From NCBI RefSeq assembly GCF_000367525.1, contig NZ_HF570956.1, positions 909,582 to 973,581 of the forward strand: DNA of 64,000 nt, read 5' to 3'. The notes beneath the pieces were generated by a model. It searched no databases and was not told where the DNA came from. It saw only the letters and a program-made list of their open reading frames with translations. The stretch comes from Phycicoccus elongatus Lp2. Its GTDB lineage: Bacteria > Actinomycetota > Actinomycetes > Actinomycetales > Dermatophilaceae. Of this stretch, positions 40,750 to 49,698 are shown one piece after another; position 1 is the first letter of the stretch; each line of letters starts with the position of its first letter. Both the position numbers and the translations under genes were made by a program.

Positions 40750-41139
40750 TCAGGGGGTGTCGTCGAGCCCGGGCAGGACGCGCAGGTGCCCCCGAGCCCG
40801 CCCGAGCGTCTCGAGCGACGCGGGCCTGGTCTCGACGGGCTCGGTCCGGTCAGCGCGAGTGGCCCGATGGGCCGGTCGCTCGCGGACGGCATCCACGACG
40901 GCAAGCAGGTCATCGGTGTCGGTCACGACGACGTAGCCATCGGAGGACAGACGGACGATGTCCCAGCCACGCGGAGGCGTCAGACGCATCGCGTGGTCGG
41001 CGCAGAGGTCATAACTGTGCGGCTCGGCGTGGGTGGCCAAGGGGCCCACGACGACGGCGCGATCGCCATAGGCATAGGTCAGGGTCGCCACGGCCGGCTG
41101 GCGGCACGCGGTCTTGCTGCACCCACGCGCGGAAGTCAC
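40750..41139 (-). CDS. DUF3499 family protein
   Basis: A 129-residue protein of the actinobacterial DUF3499 family (Rv3258c-like). The conserved part is residues 1-65: 'CSKTACRQPAVATLTYAYGDRAVVVGPL' and 'HSYDLCADHAMRLTPPRGWDIVRL'. The paired Cys/His residues suggest metal binding. Function is unknown. GTG start at 41139 with TAGAGT six bases upstream, so probably leaderless. Confidence 0.88.
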   Translation of the reverse strand: MTSARGCSKTACRQPAVATLTYAYGDRAVVVGPLATHAEPHSYDLCADHAMRLTPPRGWDIVRLSSDGYVVVTDTDDLLAVVDAVRERPAHRATRADRTEPVETRPASLETLGRARGHLRVLPGLDDTP

Positions 41140-41145
41140 GCAGCG

Positions 41146-41151
41146 ACTCTA
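41146..41151 (-). promoter_or_regulatory. Putative -10 element (TAGAGT), leaderless DUF3499 gene
   Basis: TAGAGT on the minus strand, six bases (CGCTGC) before the GTG at 41139; no ribosome binding site is present. Confidence 0.5.
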
Positions 41152-41197
41152 GGTCACGGTGACGCCGAGCGACGCCCGGCACGCCGACCCGTGGTCG

Positions 41198-41203
41198 TAG
41201 CAT
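41198..41203 (+). promoter_or_regulatory. Putative -10 element (TAGCAT), leaderless metallopeptidase-like gene
   Basis: TAGCAT followed by seven bases and the ATG at 41211. The alternative ATG at 41202 lies inside this hexamer and so could not be on the message if it is used. Confidence 0.45.
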
Positions 41204-41210
41204 GCTGGGC

Positions 41211-41636
41211 ATGACCACGACCCCGCCGGCGTCACCGGCTGGCCGGAGTCGACCGGCCCGGGACCGTCGCGGACGGGGCCTGCGTGGCCCCTTGGCGTGG
41301 CCACCGGTCCCGACGATGACCACCCGTCGTGACCGCTTCGACGACTTGGTGCTCGCCGCGGCCGAGCGTGCCCGCCCCTGGTTGGGCAGCCGACACGGTG
41401 ACATCTCGTTCGCGGTCGAGGAGGTCCCCCCGGACGATCCCGCCGCGTGGGAGGTCCGGGCCACCAGCCTGGGTCGGCTCGTCGGGACTCGTTCCGAGCG
41501 ACGGATCGTGATCTACCGTCGTCCCGTCGAGGCACGCGCTGGCAGCCAGTCCGAGGTCGCCGCCCTGATCCGCGATGTGGTGGCCGAGCAGGTTGCGCTC
41601 GTTCTCGGAGTCCCGCCGGACGAGATCAGCCTCTGA
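41211..41636 (+). CDS. Metallopeptidase-family protein (Rv3259-like) lacking the zinc motif
   Basis: A 141-residue protein related to the zincin-like metallopeptidase family (COG3824). The fold-specific 'FDDLVLAAAERARPWL' and 'RRIVIYRRPVEARA' are present. The position that should read HExxH is 'VVAEQVALVLGV', with neither histidine, so the protein is unlikely to be an active zinc protease. I recall the same loss in actinobacterial relatives of Rv3259. It is divergent from DUF3499, as in mycobacteria. Confidence 0.75.
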   Translation: MTTTPPASPAGRSRPARDRRGRGLRGPLAWPPVPTMTTRRDRFDDLVLAAAERARPWLGSRHGDISFAVEEVPPDDPAAWEVRATSLGRLVGTRSERRIVIYRRPVEARAGSQSEVAALIRDVVAEQVALVLGVPPDEISL

Positions 41637-41653
41637 CCGCCGGACCGCGCCGG

Positions 41654-43108
41654 TCAGGGAAGCGGTGAGGCCGAGGTCGTCGAGGCCTCGAGGAGGACAT
41701 CGAGCAGCGGTGTGGCAGCCAGCAGGCGGGTCGGGCCGGTGCCGACGGCGCTCAGGACGGCCCCGTGGACGCCCTCGCCGCTGTCGCGGCCCTCGCCGGT
41801 AGCCACCCAGACGGACTGCGCACCGGTGAGATCGACGAGGACCAGGGTGTCGGCGGGCAGCGAGACATCCTTGGCCGTGACCGTTTGCCCACGGGTGATC
41901 ACGGTCACCGTCGCGTCCGCCCCGCTGCTCACGAGGGCGAGTTGGCGGGTCCCCGCGCCGAGTTCCGGCAGAGGCAGGCCAAAGAGTGGTCCGAGGGTGG
42001 CCGACGCGGGGGTCCACGCGAAGTCACCCGGTTCGCTGGCCGCACGGGCCGCAGAGAACACGGCGGTGACAACCGGGAGGTCGGCGTTGATCTCGACCGC
42101 GTAGGTTCCGGCCGGGACATCGGCGAGGGGGATGTCGACACTGGAGCCGCCGGCGATTCTCTGCACACCGCCCCCGGGGAGCGGGGCGGCTCCGCTCGTC
42201 GAGACCAGCCGAGCATTGACGACGGCCTCGGTGTCTCCGGGGACGGCGACCCGAAGCACGCCGGCCTGCGCCAAGTCGGCCACCGGGACCAGTTGTCGAA
42301 TCGCTGGGGCGGCAGCGGCCGTGGTCGTCTCGGCGCCGGCCGGGACCGAGCCGTCGAGCCAGGTATCGGCCAACGCCGGCACCACCGTGCCACCCCGCAC
42401 GGTCACGTGCACCGTCGGAGAAGCCTCACCGGCGGCCACGGCGTCCAGGAGCACGCTGGTTCGCCCACGACCGGGAACCACGATCCCCCGCCCGTTCTGG
42501 GAGGCCACGATGCCCTTGGCGCCCAGCACGGTTACGTCGACGGTGACCTCGTTGGCGCCTGGGTTGGCCAGCAGGAGTCGTTCCTGGCGTCCGGCGTCGC
42601 CGCCGCCTGCCACGAGCCAGGCATCGGCCACCGGTTGACCGCAGCCGGCCAGTGACAGGCCACGAAGATCGTTGGTATCACTCGAATACTGCTGCGCCGC
42701 AATGAGTCCGGGTGCAGATCCGTCGTGCCCGGTGCCGGTGACCGTTCCGGGCTGACCGGTCGACACCCCTGCGACGCGCCCGGCGGTCGTCGTGCGGGAG
42801 CCATCGGGTGCGGCGAGGTCGATGGAACCGGGGTCGGTGATCCCGCTGACCTCGGCCGGTGGCGCCTCCGCCCGCACCGTGACCTCTTGGAGCTGGTCGG
42901 GGACGTCGCGCAGGCCGCTGAGTTCTGGCCCCACGCAGTGGACCGAACTCGTGGTCGGGCGGCTGAGCGGCGTGGTGCGCTGCTGCTCAGACGGCGACGC
43001 GCCGGCGAAGTCGACGACGGCGGTCGACGACGTTGCCGCGACGGTGAGCCCGACCAGTGCAAGTGCCGCGAACCCGGCCCGGATCCACCCGATCTCGCGG
43101 GGCTTCAC
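41654..43108 (-). CDS. DUF5719 family exported protein
   Basis: A 484-residue protein with an N-terminal hydrophobic segment (residues about 9-30) that should act as signal anchor, then a long Ala/Val/Gly-rich, beta-strand-rich outer region. It matches the actinobacterial DUF5719 family found after the large glycosyltransferase upstream; the start overlaps that gene's stop by four bases. Its role may be in envelope polysaccharide assembly, from context alone. Confidence 0.8.
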   Translation of the reverse strand: MKPREIGWIRAGFAALALVGLTVAATSSTAVVDFAGASPSEQQRTTPLSRPTTSSVHCVGPELSGLRDVPDQLQEVTVRAEAPPAEVSGITDPGSIDLAAPDGSRTTTAGRVAGVSTGQPGTVTGTGHDGSAPGLIAAQQYSSDTNDLRGLSLAGCGQPVADAWLVAGGGDAGRQERLLLANPGANEVTVDVTVLGAKGIVASQNGRGIVVPGRGRTSVLLDAVAAGEASPTVHVTVRGGTVVPALADTWLDGSVPAGAETTTAAAAPAIRQLVPVADLAQAGVLRVAVPGDTEAVVNARLVSTSGAAPLPGGGVQRIAGGSSVDIPLADVPAGTYAVEINADLPVVTAVFSAARAASEPGDFAWTPASATLGPLFGLPLPELGAGTRQLALVSSGADATVTVITRGQTVTAKDVSLPADTLVLVDLTGAQSVWVATGEGRDSGEGVHGAVLSAVGTGPTRLLAATPLLDVLLEASTTSASPLP

Positions 43109-46100
43109 GACCGGCTCCTCGATGCGCGGCTGCCGAACGGAATGGCGAGGAAGAGCACGATCCCCAGCAGCGCGAACTGCAGGAGCCGCCAGCCGTGATG
43201 TGGGTCCATCAGGCTGATGTCAAGGGTTCCTTCGCCCGGTGTCAGACGGTAGACGGCTCTCTCCCCGGGCTCGGGCGCCACGACCTGACCCAGCCAGATG
43301 ACCTGCGCGTGGGCCGACCACCCCTGGCCCTCGGCCACAGTGAGTCGCGTGTCGTCGCCGGTCACGGTCAAGGTGGTGGTGGTCGCCGCATGGATACCCG
43401 TGGTCGGCACCAGGACGGTCGAGTGGCCCGTGCCGTCGCTGAGTTGCAGGCGCGGTGGGGCCACGGGTCGCGTGTTCTCGGCGCCGGACGCGGTGACCCG
43501 CCAGTAGTTCCACCCGTCGCGCGCCACCAGACGGGTCATCCCGTCGGCGGAGTCGAGCGCCCTGGTCAGCCCCGGATCGGCGCCCTCGGTCAGGGCCACG
43601 ACACCGATCGCGAACTGCTGCAGGGCGGCGGCACCTTCGCCGTCATCGAGCAGGGCCGAGACGGTGGGAGCCAGGACCGCGTCATCGGACCGATCCACCG
43701 GGAGCGAGCGCGCGACGTCCGTGATCTCACGGGACACGAGGCGATAGCCGACCCCGTCCCCGCCCGGGAGGAGGAACAAGGTGCGTCCGGCGACGTCTCC
43801 CTGCGCGTGTTCGACGGCGACCGCGGGCCGCGGATCCTGCCAAGCCACCAGGCCGACGCCCAGACCGGTCACCACGAGCAGTCCGCCGGCAAGGACCCCC
43901 GCCAACCCCAGCACGGCTGTTGCGCCCGAGCGCACGGCGCGGGACGAGCGCGTTGCGCCCTCTGGTTGCTGCCAGACCAGGAGTGCCCCGCCCAGGAGCG
44001 CGATGAGAAGGAACATCATGGGCAGACCGACCCACGGTCGGACCGGGTCCACCCCCTCCCCCGCCGACGTCAGAGCCACCCTGGGGGCGATCAGGACGGC
44101 ACCCAGCGCGATCAGGGCCGTGGCAGCGGCGCCGGTGGCGACGCTCCGCACGCCGGTGCCACGGGCCCACCCCAGCACCGCGAGCACAGCGATCGCGCCG
44201 ACCGTGGCGATCGACCAGACCTGAGGATCCGGCGCGAGTTGGAGCAACCCGAGTTGCCATGGCTCGAGGGTCTCGTCGACGCGGGAGGTGAGCCCCGGCC
44301 CGGCCAGGGCCAACTGAGGGTGGCTCCACACCGTGGCCGTCCAGGGCCCCAGGAGCACTCCCGGCACCACCAACGGCACGACGGCACGCAAGCGCGCGGC
44401 GGCGGTGGGCGCCGCCAGGACGAGAAGGAGCGCCACCGCCATGACGAGCAGGAGCGCGACCGGAGCAAAGGCCCCCAAGAGGGCGGCCGCGAGAGCAGTC
44501 GCCCAAGCCGCGGTGGCCGTGCCCCGCGGACGGGCGAGCAGGACCAGGCCGGCGGTTACCGCGGGCAGGAGCACATGGGCAACGACCGCGCCCACTCGAC
44601 CTTCGCCGTAGACCTGCGCCATCGGGCCAACCGTCGCCCAGGCGAGAGCAGCGGCGGCACGCGGCCAGCGGGCCAAGGTGATGACCCGGCCCGCGGCATA
44701 CGCACTGATCGTGGCGAGGACGGGGCCGGCGACGAGCAGCAGCCCGACAACCAGGCCCCCCGGGGAGGTGAGGCCTGCGAGTCCGGGGAGGTGCTCGACC
44801 ACCCAGGTCGGCAGGGCCAGCACGGCCAGGTGCGGGCCGCCGATGAGTTCGGTGGCCGACCCCAGACCCGCGCCCCGCCAAGGGTCGGTGGCCGCATGCC
44901 AGAGAGCGGACGAGGTGAGGCGCCCGCCCAGAAGTTCGCCGCCAACGGGGCCGCCCCCCAGGCCGGCCAGGAAGGGAAAACCGAGGGTCCGGCCGGCGGC
45001 CGCGAAGACGGCGGCCACGACAACAGTGGCCAGCAGGCCAGGATTGGTCAGCGCTTTGAGCGCACTGGAGCGGCTCAGTTCCGGGGGTCCGTCCTCCACC
45101 GTTCCACGACCCGGCACGACCGCCTGGTGGACCTGGTCGGCCAACCTCGCGCGGACCTGGGCGGCGGACACGAAGAGTCCCTGCAGGTCGCGGCGGCGCA
45201 CCGGTGCGGCTCCGCGCGTCCGCAACCAAGCTGGCACCACCCGAAAGGGATCCAGAGCGAAGACATCGGCGAGAGTGGTCCACGCCGATCGAGGTCGCTT
45301 CGCCAACAGCAGGCCAGCAGCGCCGGCGATCGAGGACACCAGCAACCACACGGCCAGAAGCGGTGCGCCCCACCAACTTGCGCGAGTGAGCGCGACCCGG
45401 CGTCCGGCGCGCCGACGAGCACCGGTGGTGGCGGTTGCATCGCCCAGCCCGTCGGCGACCCGGACCGTCGTCTGTGGGTGGACCAGGACACGGCGGCCCA
45501 GGCGTTGGGCTCGCCAGCCGAAGTCGAGATCGGCACCGACGTCCCCGAACGTGCGCTCCCAGCCACGCAGATCCCGGATGAGGGCGGCTTCGATCAGGGC
45601 GCCGGTGACCGGCACGGCGAGCACATCTGCGCGGCGGTCGAATTGGCCCTGGTCGGCCATCCCATCGGGCGGGTCCGGCACGATGCGGCCAGATCGGGTG
45701 GCGGAAATGCCGACACTGCGCAGGCGGTGAGGATCCGTGGCCTGCACCAGCTTGGGGCCGACCACCCCCACGGAGGGTGACCGCCGGTGCGCCCCCAAGA
45801 GTTCGGCGAGCGCGGTCGCCGAAGGGGTCACGCCCGAGCCCAGCACCCACACGAGCCAGCCCGTCGGGTCGTCGAGGTCGAGGACGGTGGCGTGAACGGC
45901 GGTCCGCACGGGGACAGGGCCGGTCCTGTGCACGAGGACTTCGCTGTCCGGCAAACGAATCCGCGCCAAGGGCTGCAGGTCCACCGGTGGCCTGCCCGGG
46001 TCGCTCTGGCGTCGGTCGACGAGGACTACTCGCTCGGGGGTGACGGTCTGGGCGGCCAGCGCATCCAGGGCGGCGTTCACACCATCATCGCCGTCGCCGG

Positions 46101-46176
46101 TGACCACGAGGGCAGCAACCCTCGTCCGCGCCGGCGTGGGCGAGGAGAGAGTCGTGTCAGACAGGGTCAACGTCAT
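43105..46176 (-). CDS. Glycosyltransferase family 2 fused to a large multi-pass membrane region
   Basis: A 1023-residue protein. Residues about 15-260 form a GT2-like domain ('VAALVVTGDGDDGVNAALDALAAQTVTPERVVLVD', 'GVVGPKLV', 'FGDVGADLDFGWRAQRLGRR'). The catalytic DxD is not obvious. Residues about 270-850 contain more than ten hydrophobic helices, and the rest forms an outer domain. Such proteins sit between WhiB and DUF5719 in many actinobacteria and probably act in cell-wall glycan synthesis. It starts 31 bases after the whiB stop and may share its transcript. Confidence 0.8.
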   Translation of the reverse strand: MTLTLSDTTLSSPTPARTRVAALVVTGDGDDGVNAALDALAAQTVTPERVVLVDRRQSDPGRPPVDLQPLARIRLPDSEVLVHRTGPVPVRTAVHATVLDLDDPTGWLVWVLGSGVTPSATALAELLGAHRRSPSVGVVGPKLVQATDPHRLRSVGISATRSGRIVPDPPDGMADQGQFDRRADVLAVPVTGALIEAALIRDLRGWERTFGDVGADLDFGWRAQRLGRRVLVHPQTTVRVADGLGDATATTGARRRAGRRVALTRASWWGAPLLAVWLLVSSIAGAAGLLLAKRPRSAWTTLADVFALDPFRVVPAWLRTRGAAPVRRRDLQGLFVSAAQVRARLADQVHQAVVPGRGTVEDGPPELSRSSALKALTNPGLLATVVVAAVFAAAGRTLGFPFLAGLGGGPVGGELLGGRLTSSALWHAATDPWRGAGLGSATELIGGPHLAVLALPTWVVEHLPGLAGLTSPGGLVVGLLLVAGPVLATISAYAAGRVITLARWPRAAAALAWATVGPMAQVYGEGRVGAVVAHVLLPAVTAGLVLLARPRGTATAAWATALAAALLGAFAPVALLLVMAVALLLVLAAPTAAARLRAVVPLVVPGVLLGPWTATVWSHPQLALAGPGLTSRVDETLEPWQLGLLQLAPDPQVWSIATVGAIAVLAVLGWARGTGVRSVATGAAATALIALGAVLIAPRVALTSAGEGVDPVRPWVGLPMMFLLIALLGGALLVWQQPEGATRSSRAVRSGATAVLGLAGVLAGGLLVVTGLGVGLVAWQDPRPAVAVEHAQGDVAGRTLFLLPGGDGVGYRLVSREITDVARSLPVDRSDDAVLAPTVSALLDDGEGAAALQQFAIGVVALTEGADPGLTRALDSADGMTRLVARDGWNYWRVTASGAENTRPVAPPRLQLSDGTGHSTVLVPTTGIHAATTTTLTVTGDDTRLTVAEGQGWSAHAQVIWLGQVVAPEPGERAVYRLTPGEGTLDISLMDPHHGWRLLQFALLGIVLFLAIPFGSRASRSRS

Positions 46177-46206
46177 GGGTGGCGAGGGCGGCGGCGGCCG
46201 CGCCGC

Positions 46207-46470
46207 TCAGACGGCCCGCTTCTTGAGCTTGCGACGCTCGCGCTCGGAGAGGCCGCCCCAGATGCCGAAGCGCTCGTCGTTGGCCAGCGCATACTCCAGG
46301 CACTCGGACCGGACCTCGCACCCGATGCAGACCTTCTTGGCCTCGCGGGTGGATCCTCCCTTCTCCGGGAAGAAGGCCTCCGGGTCCGTCTGGGCGCAGA
46401 GCGACCGCTCCTGCCACGACAATGCTTCCTCGTCCGAGACGAGCGAATCGATCACCATCAACTCACGCAT
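46207..46470 (-). CDS. whiB2: WhiB-family iron-sulfur transcription factor (WhiB2/WhmD-like)
   Basis: An 87-residue WhiB protein. Four cysteines, Cys25, Cys48, Cys51 and Cys57, ligate a 4Fe-4S cluster; the conserved turn GIWGG is at residues 69-73, followed by the basic end 'RERRKLKKRAV'. The start 'MRELMVIDSL' and position next to fbiA fit WhiB2/WhmD/WhiB, needed for septation. The ATG at 46470 has GAGGAGG seven bases upstream; a strong promoter lies about 110 bases further up. Confidence 0.93.
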   Translation of the reverse strand: MRELMVIDSLVSDEEALSWQERSLCAQTDPEAFFPEKGGSTREAKKVCIGCEVRSECLEYALANDERFGIWGGLSERERRKLKKRAV

Positions 46471-46580
46471 CTGTTGCCTCCTCGACCCAATCGACCCTCG
46501 ACCACTGCGTGCGCGACAGCCCTACGACCGACCCGCGAGACGGCGGACATCCGCTCCCGCCGCTGAACCACAATGATGAA

Positions 46581-46609
46581 ATTACACGCGTGTCTGGATG
46601 ATTCGTCAA
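46581..46609 (-). promoter_or_regulatory. Sigma-70-type promoter of whiB
   Basis: On the minus strand TTGACG at 46604-46609, a 17-base spacer and TGTAAT at 46581-46586. This is the best consensus promoter in the window. It gives a leader of about 105 bases, long enough for further control. Confidence 0.7.
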
Positions 46610-46658
46610 GCCGCAATCTGCTATGCACCCCCCGCGGCCGACGAGCCCCGGCTGCTGA

Positions 46659-46664
46659 CAGGAT
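46659..46664 (+). promoter_or_regulatory. Possible -10 element (CAGGAT), leaderless fbiA
   Basis: CAGGAT followed by six bases and the ATG at 46671; it keeps only the second-position A and final T of the -10 consensus. Confidence 0.3.
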
Positions 46665-46670
46665 GGACAC

Positions 46671-47651
46671 ATGCGCATCACCGCCCTGGCCGGTGGCGTC
46701 GGCGGCGCTCGATTCCTGCGCGGCCTGCTCCACCACCTGGAGTCCGTTTCCGGACCCGACGCCGCCCCCCACGACCTCACCATCGTCGCCAACACCGGCG
46801 ATGACATCACCCTCTTCGGGCTGCGCGTGAGCCCGGACATCGACACCCTTCTCTACACGCTCGGCGGCGGCATCAGCGAGGCCCAGGGGTGGGGCCGAGC
46901 CGAGGAGTCGCATCGTGTCCAGTCCGAGTTGGCGGCCTACGGTGCCCAACCGCAATGGTTCGGACTGGGCGACCTCGACTTCGCGACGCACATCGTGCGC
47001 TCCCAGTGGCTGGGACAGGGCGCGACCCTCTCCGAGGTGACATCGCGGTTGGCCTCCCGATGGGGATTGCCGGACCGCGGGGTGCGCGTGATGCCCATGA
47101 CCGACGCACCGGTGGAGACCCACGTCGTCGTCGAGGACGAGCAGGGGCAGCGAGCCATCCACTTCCAGGAGTGGTGGGTGCGCCACGGGGCGACCCTGCC
47201 CGCTCAGCGCTTCGTCGTCGCCGGTCTGGATCGCGCGGCGCCCGCCCCCGGGGTGCTCGAAGCCATCCGTGACGCCGACGTCATCCTTCTGCCGCCCAGC
47301 AATCCGGTGGTCTCCATCGGCATCATCCTGGGCATCCCCGGCGTCCGGGATGCACTGCGCGGGTCCCGCGCCCCGGTCGTCGGCGTCTCGCCGCTCATCG
47401 ACGGCCAACCCGTCCGCGGCCACGCCGATGCCTGTCTGGCCGCGATCGGTGTGCCGTCGACGTCCGTGGCGGTGGCCGGCCTCTACGAGGACTTCCTCGA
47501 TGCCTGGCTCATTGATCCGGCCGATGCAGGCATTCGCTTGCCCCGCGCGCGCGTCGCGATTCACCAGGGCCCCCTGCTCATGCGCGACGTGGAGTCCGCC
47601 GCGGACATCGCCGGCGCAGCGCTCGCGCTCGCCACAGGCCTCCGGCCATGA
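46671..47651 (+). CDS. fbiA: 2-phospho-L-lactate transferase (coenzyme F420 biosynthesis)
   Basis: Transfers the lactyl- or phosphoenolpyruvyl-phosphate moiety to the deazaflavin Fo, giving (dehydro-)F420-0. The 326-residue CofD-family protein starts 'MRITALAGGVGGARFLRGL' (nucleotide-binding glycine loop). It contains 'IVANTGDDITLFGLRVSPDIDTLLYTLGG' and 'LLPPSNPVVSIGIIL', all hallmark blocks. The fbiB-like gene begins 43 bases downstream, so the two form the fbiAB unit. Confidence 0.95.
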   Translation: MRITALAGGVGGARFLRGLLHHLESVSGPDAAPHDLTIVANTGDDITLFGLRVSPDIDTLLYTLGGGISEAQGWGRAEESHRVQSELAAYGAQPQWFGLGDLDFATHIVRSQWLGQGATLSEVTSRLASRWGLPDRGVRVMPMTDAPVETHVVVEDEQGQRAIHFQEWWVRHGATLPAQRFVVAGLDRAAPAPGVLEAIRDADVILLPPSNPVVSIGIILGIPGVRDALRGSRAPVVGVSPLIDGQPVRGHADACLAAIGVPSTSVAVAGLYEDFLDAWLIDPADAGIRLPRARVAIHQGPLLMRDVESAADIAGAALALATGLRP

Positions 47652-47694
47652 GAGGTATGCCGCGGGGCCGGGCTCTGCGGGGCCGGGACCGGCG

Positions 47695-48801
47695 ATGACG
47701 GCACCACTGGTGGTCACGCCCCTGCTCGGCTGGCCGGAGGTGACCGAGGGCGCCGATCTCGCTGCCCTGCTGGCGCCGACTCTGGCCGGGATGCCCACAC
47801 CGATCGCGATCGTGCTGTCGAGCAAGGTCCTCTCGAAGTCCTTGGGGTTGCGCGCCCCAGCGGCCGACAAGGACGCCGTGATCGCGGCCGAGACCACTCG
47901 GGTCGTGGCGGAGCGGGCAACCGGTGGCCGCGTGACCCGCATCGTCGCGGCGGCCGCCGCCGGTCCGGTGATGGCGGCAGCCGGGGTCGATGCCTCCAAC
48001 GTGGGGGGTGAGGACGTCGTGCTGGTGCTTCCCCGCGATGCCGACGCGCTCGCCGCGCAGATTCGTCAGGATGTGCTCGGTCTGCTGGCCCGCCCCGTCA
48101 CCGACGCCCTGGCCGTCGTCGTCTCCGACACCGCCGGCCGGCCCTGGCGCGGGGGTGTCACGGACTTCGCACTCGGCTCCGCCGGCATCCGCCCACTGAT
48201 CGACCACCGCGGAGAGCTCGACGCCGACGGCCGTCAACTCTCGGTGACCGTCCGCTGCCCGGTCGATGAACTGGCAGCGGCCGCCGATCTGGTCAAGGGC
48301 AAGGCCAGCGGCATACCGGCTGCCCTGGTGACTGGCCTGCCCGCGTCATGGTTCGACGCCGACGCCGCAGGTGCGGGCACGGTCGTCCGGACAGGCCCCG
48401 GTGACTGGTTCGCGCTCGGCCATGTGGAGGCGGTGCGCGCCGCTCTCGGGGTCCCCCCGGGCACGGAGCGCTCCTCCACCATCGGGATCCCTTCGGTCGG
48501 CGCCCTCGACCACTGGTCTGCTCGCGCGCACCGGGTGCTCGGGCTGGCGCTCGATGACCCCGAGGTCGCCATCGACGTCGAGCACCGCGACGCCTGCGTC
48601 GACCTGGCCCTCAGTGGCCCGGACCGTGCCGTGGGGCGCATCCTCGGACGCCTGGAGGTCGCTGCGTGGGCCGAGTCGCTCGCCATCTCGCTCGCTCCGG
48701 CCACGGTGCGTCTCAGCGACGCTGGTGCAGCCGACTCGGCACGTGGGTCGGCAGCGTCATCCGCGGACCCCGTCGCGGACGCATCCCTGCCGCGGCCGTG
48801 A
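47695..48801 (+). CDS. Coenzyme F420-0:L-glutamate ligase, FbiB-like without nitroreductase domain
   Basis: Adds glutamate residues to F420-0 with GTP. A 368-residue protein whose first 245 residues are the CofE-type ligase ('IAIVLSSKVLSKSLGLRAPAADK', 'VVSDTAGRPWRGGVTDFALG', 'GKASGIPAALVTGLP'). The linker 'GTVVRTGPGDWFALGHVEAVRAALGV' still recalls FbiB, but the remaining 100 residues lack the FMN-binding nitroreductase motifs seen in Mycobacterium FbiB. That domain reduces dehydro-F420-0 there. The gene's 3' end overlaps the AlkA-type gene by 89 bases tail to tail. Confidence 0.85.
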   Translation: MTAPLVVTPLLGWPEVTEGADLAALLAPTLAGMPTPIAIVLSSKVLSKSLGLRAPAADKDAVIAAETTRVVAERATGGRVTRIVAAAAAGPVMAAAGVDASNVGGEDVVLVLPRDADALAAQIRQDVLGLLARPVTDALAVVVSDTAGRPWRGGVTDFALGSAGIRPLIDHRGELDADGRQLSVTVRCPVDELAAAADLVKGKASGIPAALVTGLPASWFDADAAGAGTVVRTGPGDWFALGHVEAVRAALGVPPGTERSSTIGIPSVGALDHWSARAHRVLGLALDDPEVAIDVEHRDACVDLALSGPDRAVGRILGRLEVAAWAESLAISLAPATVRLSDAGAADSARGSAASSADPVADASLPRP

Positions 48802-49654
48802 TGAAGACCTGCGCCCGATACCGCTGGCCGGTGTAGGGAGCGAGCAGGGCGCGGGCCTCGTCGTCACCTGCAGGAGTGCCCGTCAGTGCCCAGGTGAGGT
48901 TCTTGGCCATGTGATAGTCGCCGAAACTCGGGGAGTCGGGGTCCCCGAGCGCCCGCTGGGCCACCTCAGCAGCCGTCCACTCCCCCACCCCGGGCAGCAC
49001 CCGCAGGCGCCGATGCGCCTCGACGAGGGGGAGGTCAGCCACCGCCTCCAGCCGACCGGCATACGTCGAGGCGCGGACGGCCGTCTCGGCCCGGGACTTG
49101 TCGATGCCCGACGTGATCCATTCCCAACTGGGGATGTGTGCCCAATCACGCGGGGCGGGCGGCACCATGAGGCCCAGATCGGCGCCCGGACCGGGTGCGG
49201 GAGAACCGAATCGGCGCACCAGCCGGGTGTGCCCGGCGAAGGCCTCCTTGCCCGTCACCCGTTGCTCGATGATGGCCGGGACGAGCGATTGCACCACGAG
49301 CCGGCTGCGGGCCACTCGCCAACCCGCCATGACGCGCGCACCCTCGGCCGCCAGGGCGTCGTGGGCGACGAAGCCGGCCGGGTCGTCGTCGCAGCCGAGC
49401 AGGTGGGGCGCATTGTCGACAGCCCACGCCGCGCCGTCGCCCCAGCCCTGGGCCTCCACACCGTCGTCCGTTCGGCGCAGGGAGAGCGTGGCCGGACCGT
49501 CCGGAGTCGCCTGGCCGAACCACCAGCCACTGGCATCGGTTCGACAGGTGGGGTCCGAGGCGCCGTGACGGAGCACGCCGACCGTGCGCGAGAGCGAGTA
49601 GCCCTCGGGCACGGGGACGAGACGGCGAGCGCTGGACACGGGGCCATTGAACAC
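48713..49654 (-). CDS. DNA-3-methyladenine glycosylase, AlkA type
   Basis: A 313-residue base-excision repair enzyme removing alkylated bases. The helix-hairpin-helix 'LRVLPGVGEWTAAEVAQRALG' lies near residue 225, followed by the catalytic Asp in 'SPSFGDYHMAKNL'. The N-terminal 110 residues resemble the first domain of AlkA. The GTG at 49654 is used; a GTG five codons in is possible. Its last 30 codons overlap the end of the F420 ligase gene on the other strand. Confidence 0.85.
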   Translation of the reverse strand: MFNGPVSSARRLVPVPEGYSLSRTVGVLRHGASDPTCRTDASGWWFGQATPDGPATLSLRRTDDGVEAQGWGDGAAWAVDNAPHLLGCDDDPAGFVAHDALAAEGARVMAGWRVARSRLVVQSLVPAIIEQRVTGKEAFAGHTRLVRRFGSPAPGPGADLGLMVPPAPRDWAHIPSWEWITSGIDKSRAETAVRASTYAGRLEAVADLPLVEAHRRLRVLPGVGEWTAAEVAQRALGDPDSPSFGDYHMAKNLTWALTGTPAGDDEARALLAPYTGQRYRAQVFITAAAGMRPRRGPRMTLPTHVPSRLHQRR

Positions 49655-49698
49655 CGCGGGTTACCGTGGACGCCTGGCCGACGAAAGGAACGACGTCG

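Noticed and set aside
43057-45780. A 907-codon open frame on the plus strand
   Set aside because: Shadow of the GT2/membrane protein and DUF5719 genes; low-complexity Arg/Gly/Pro composition.
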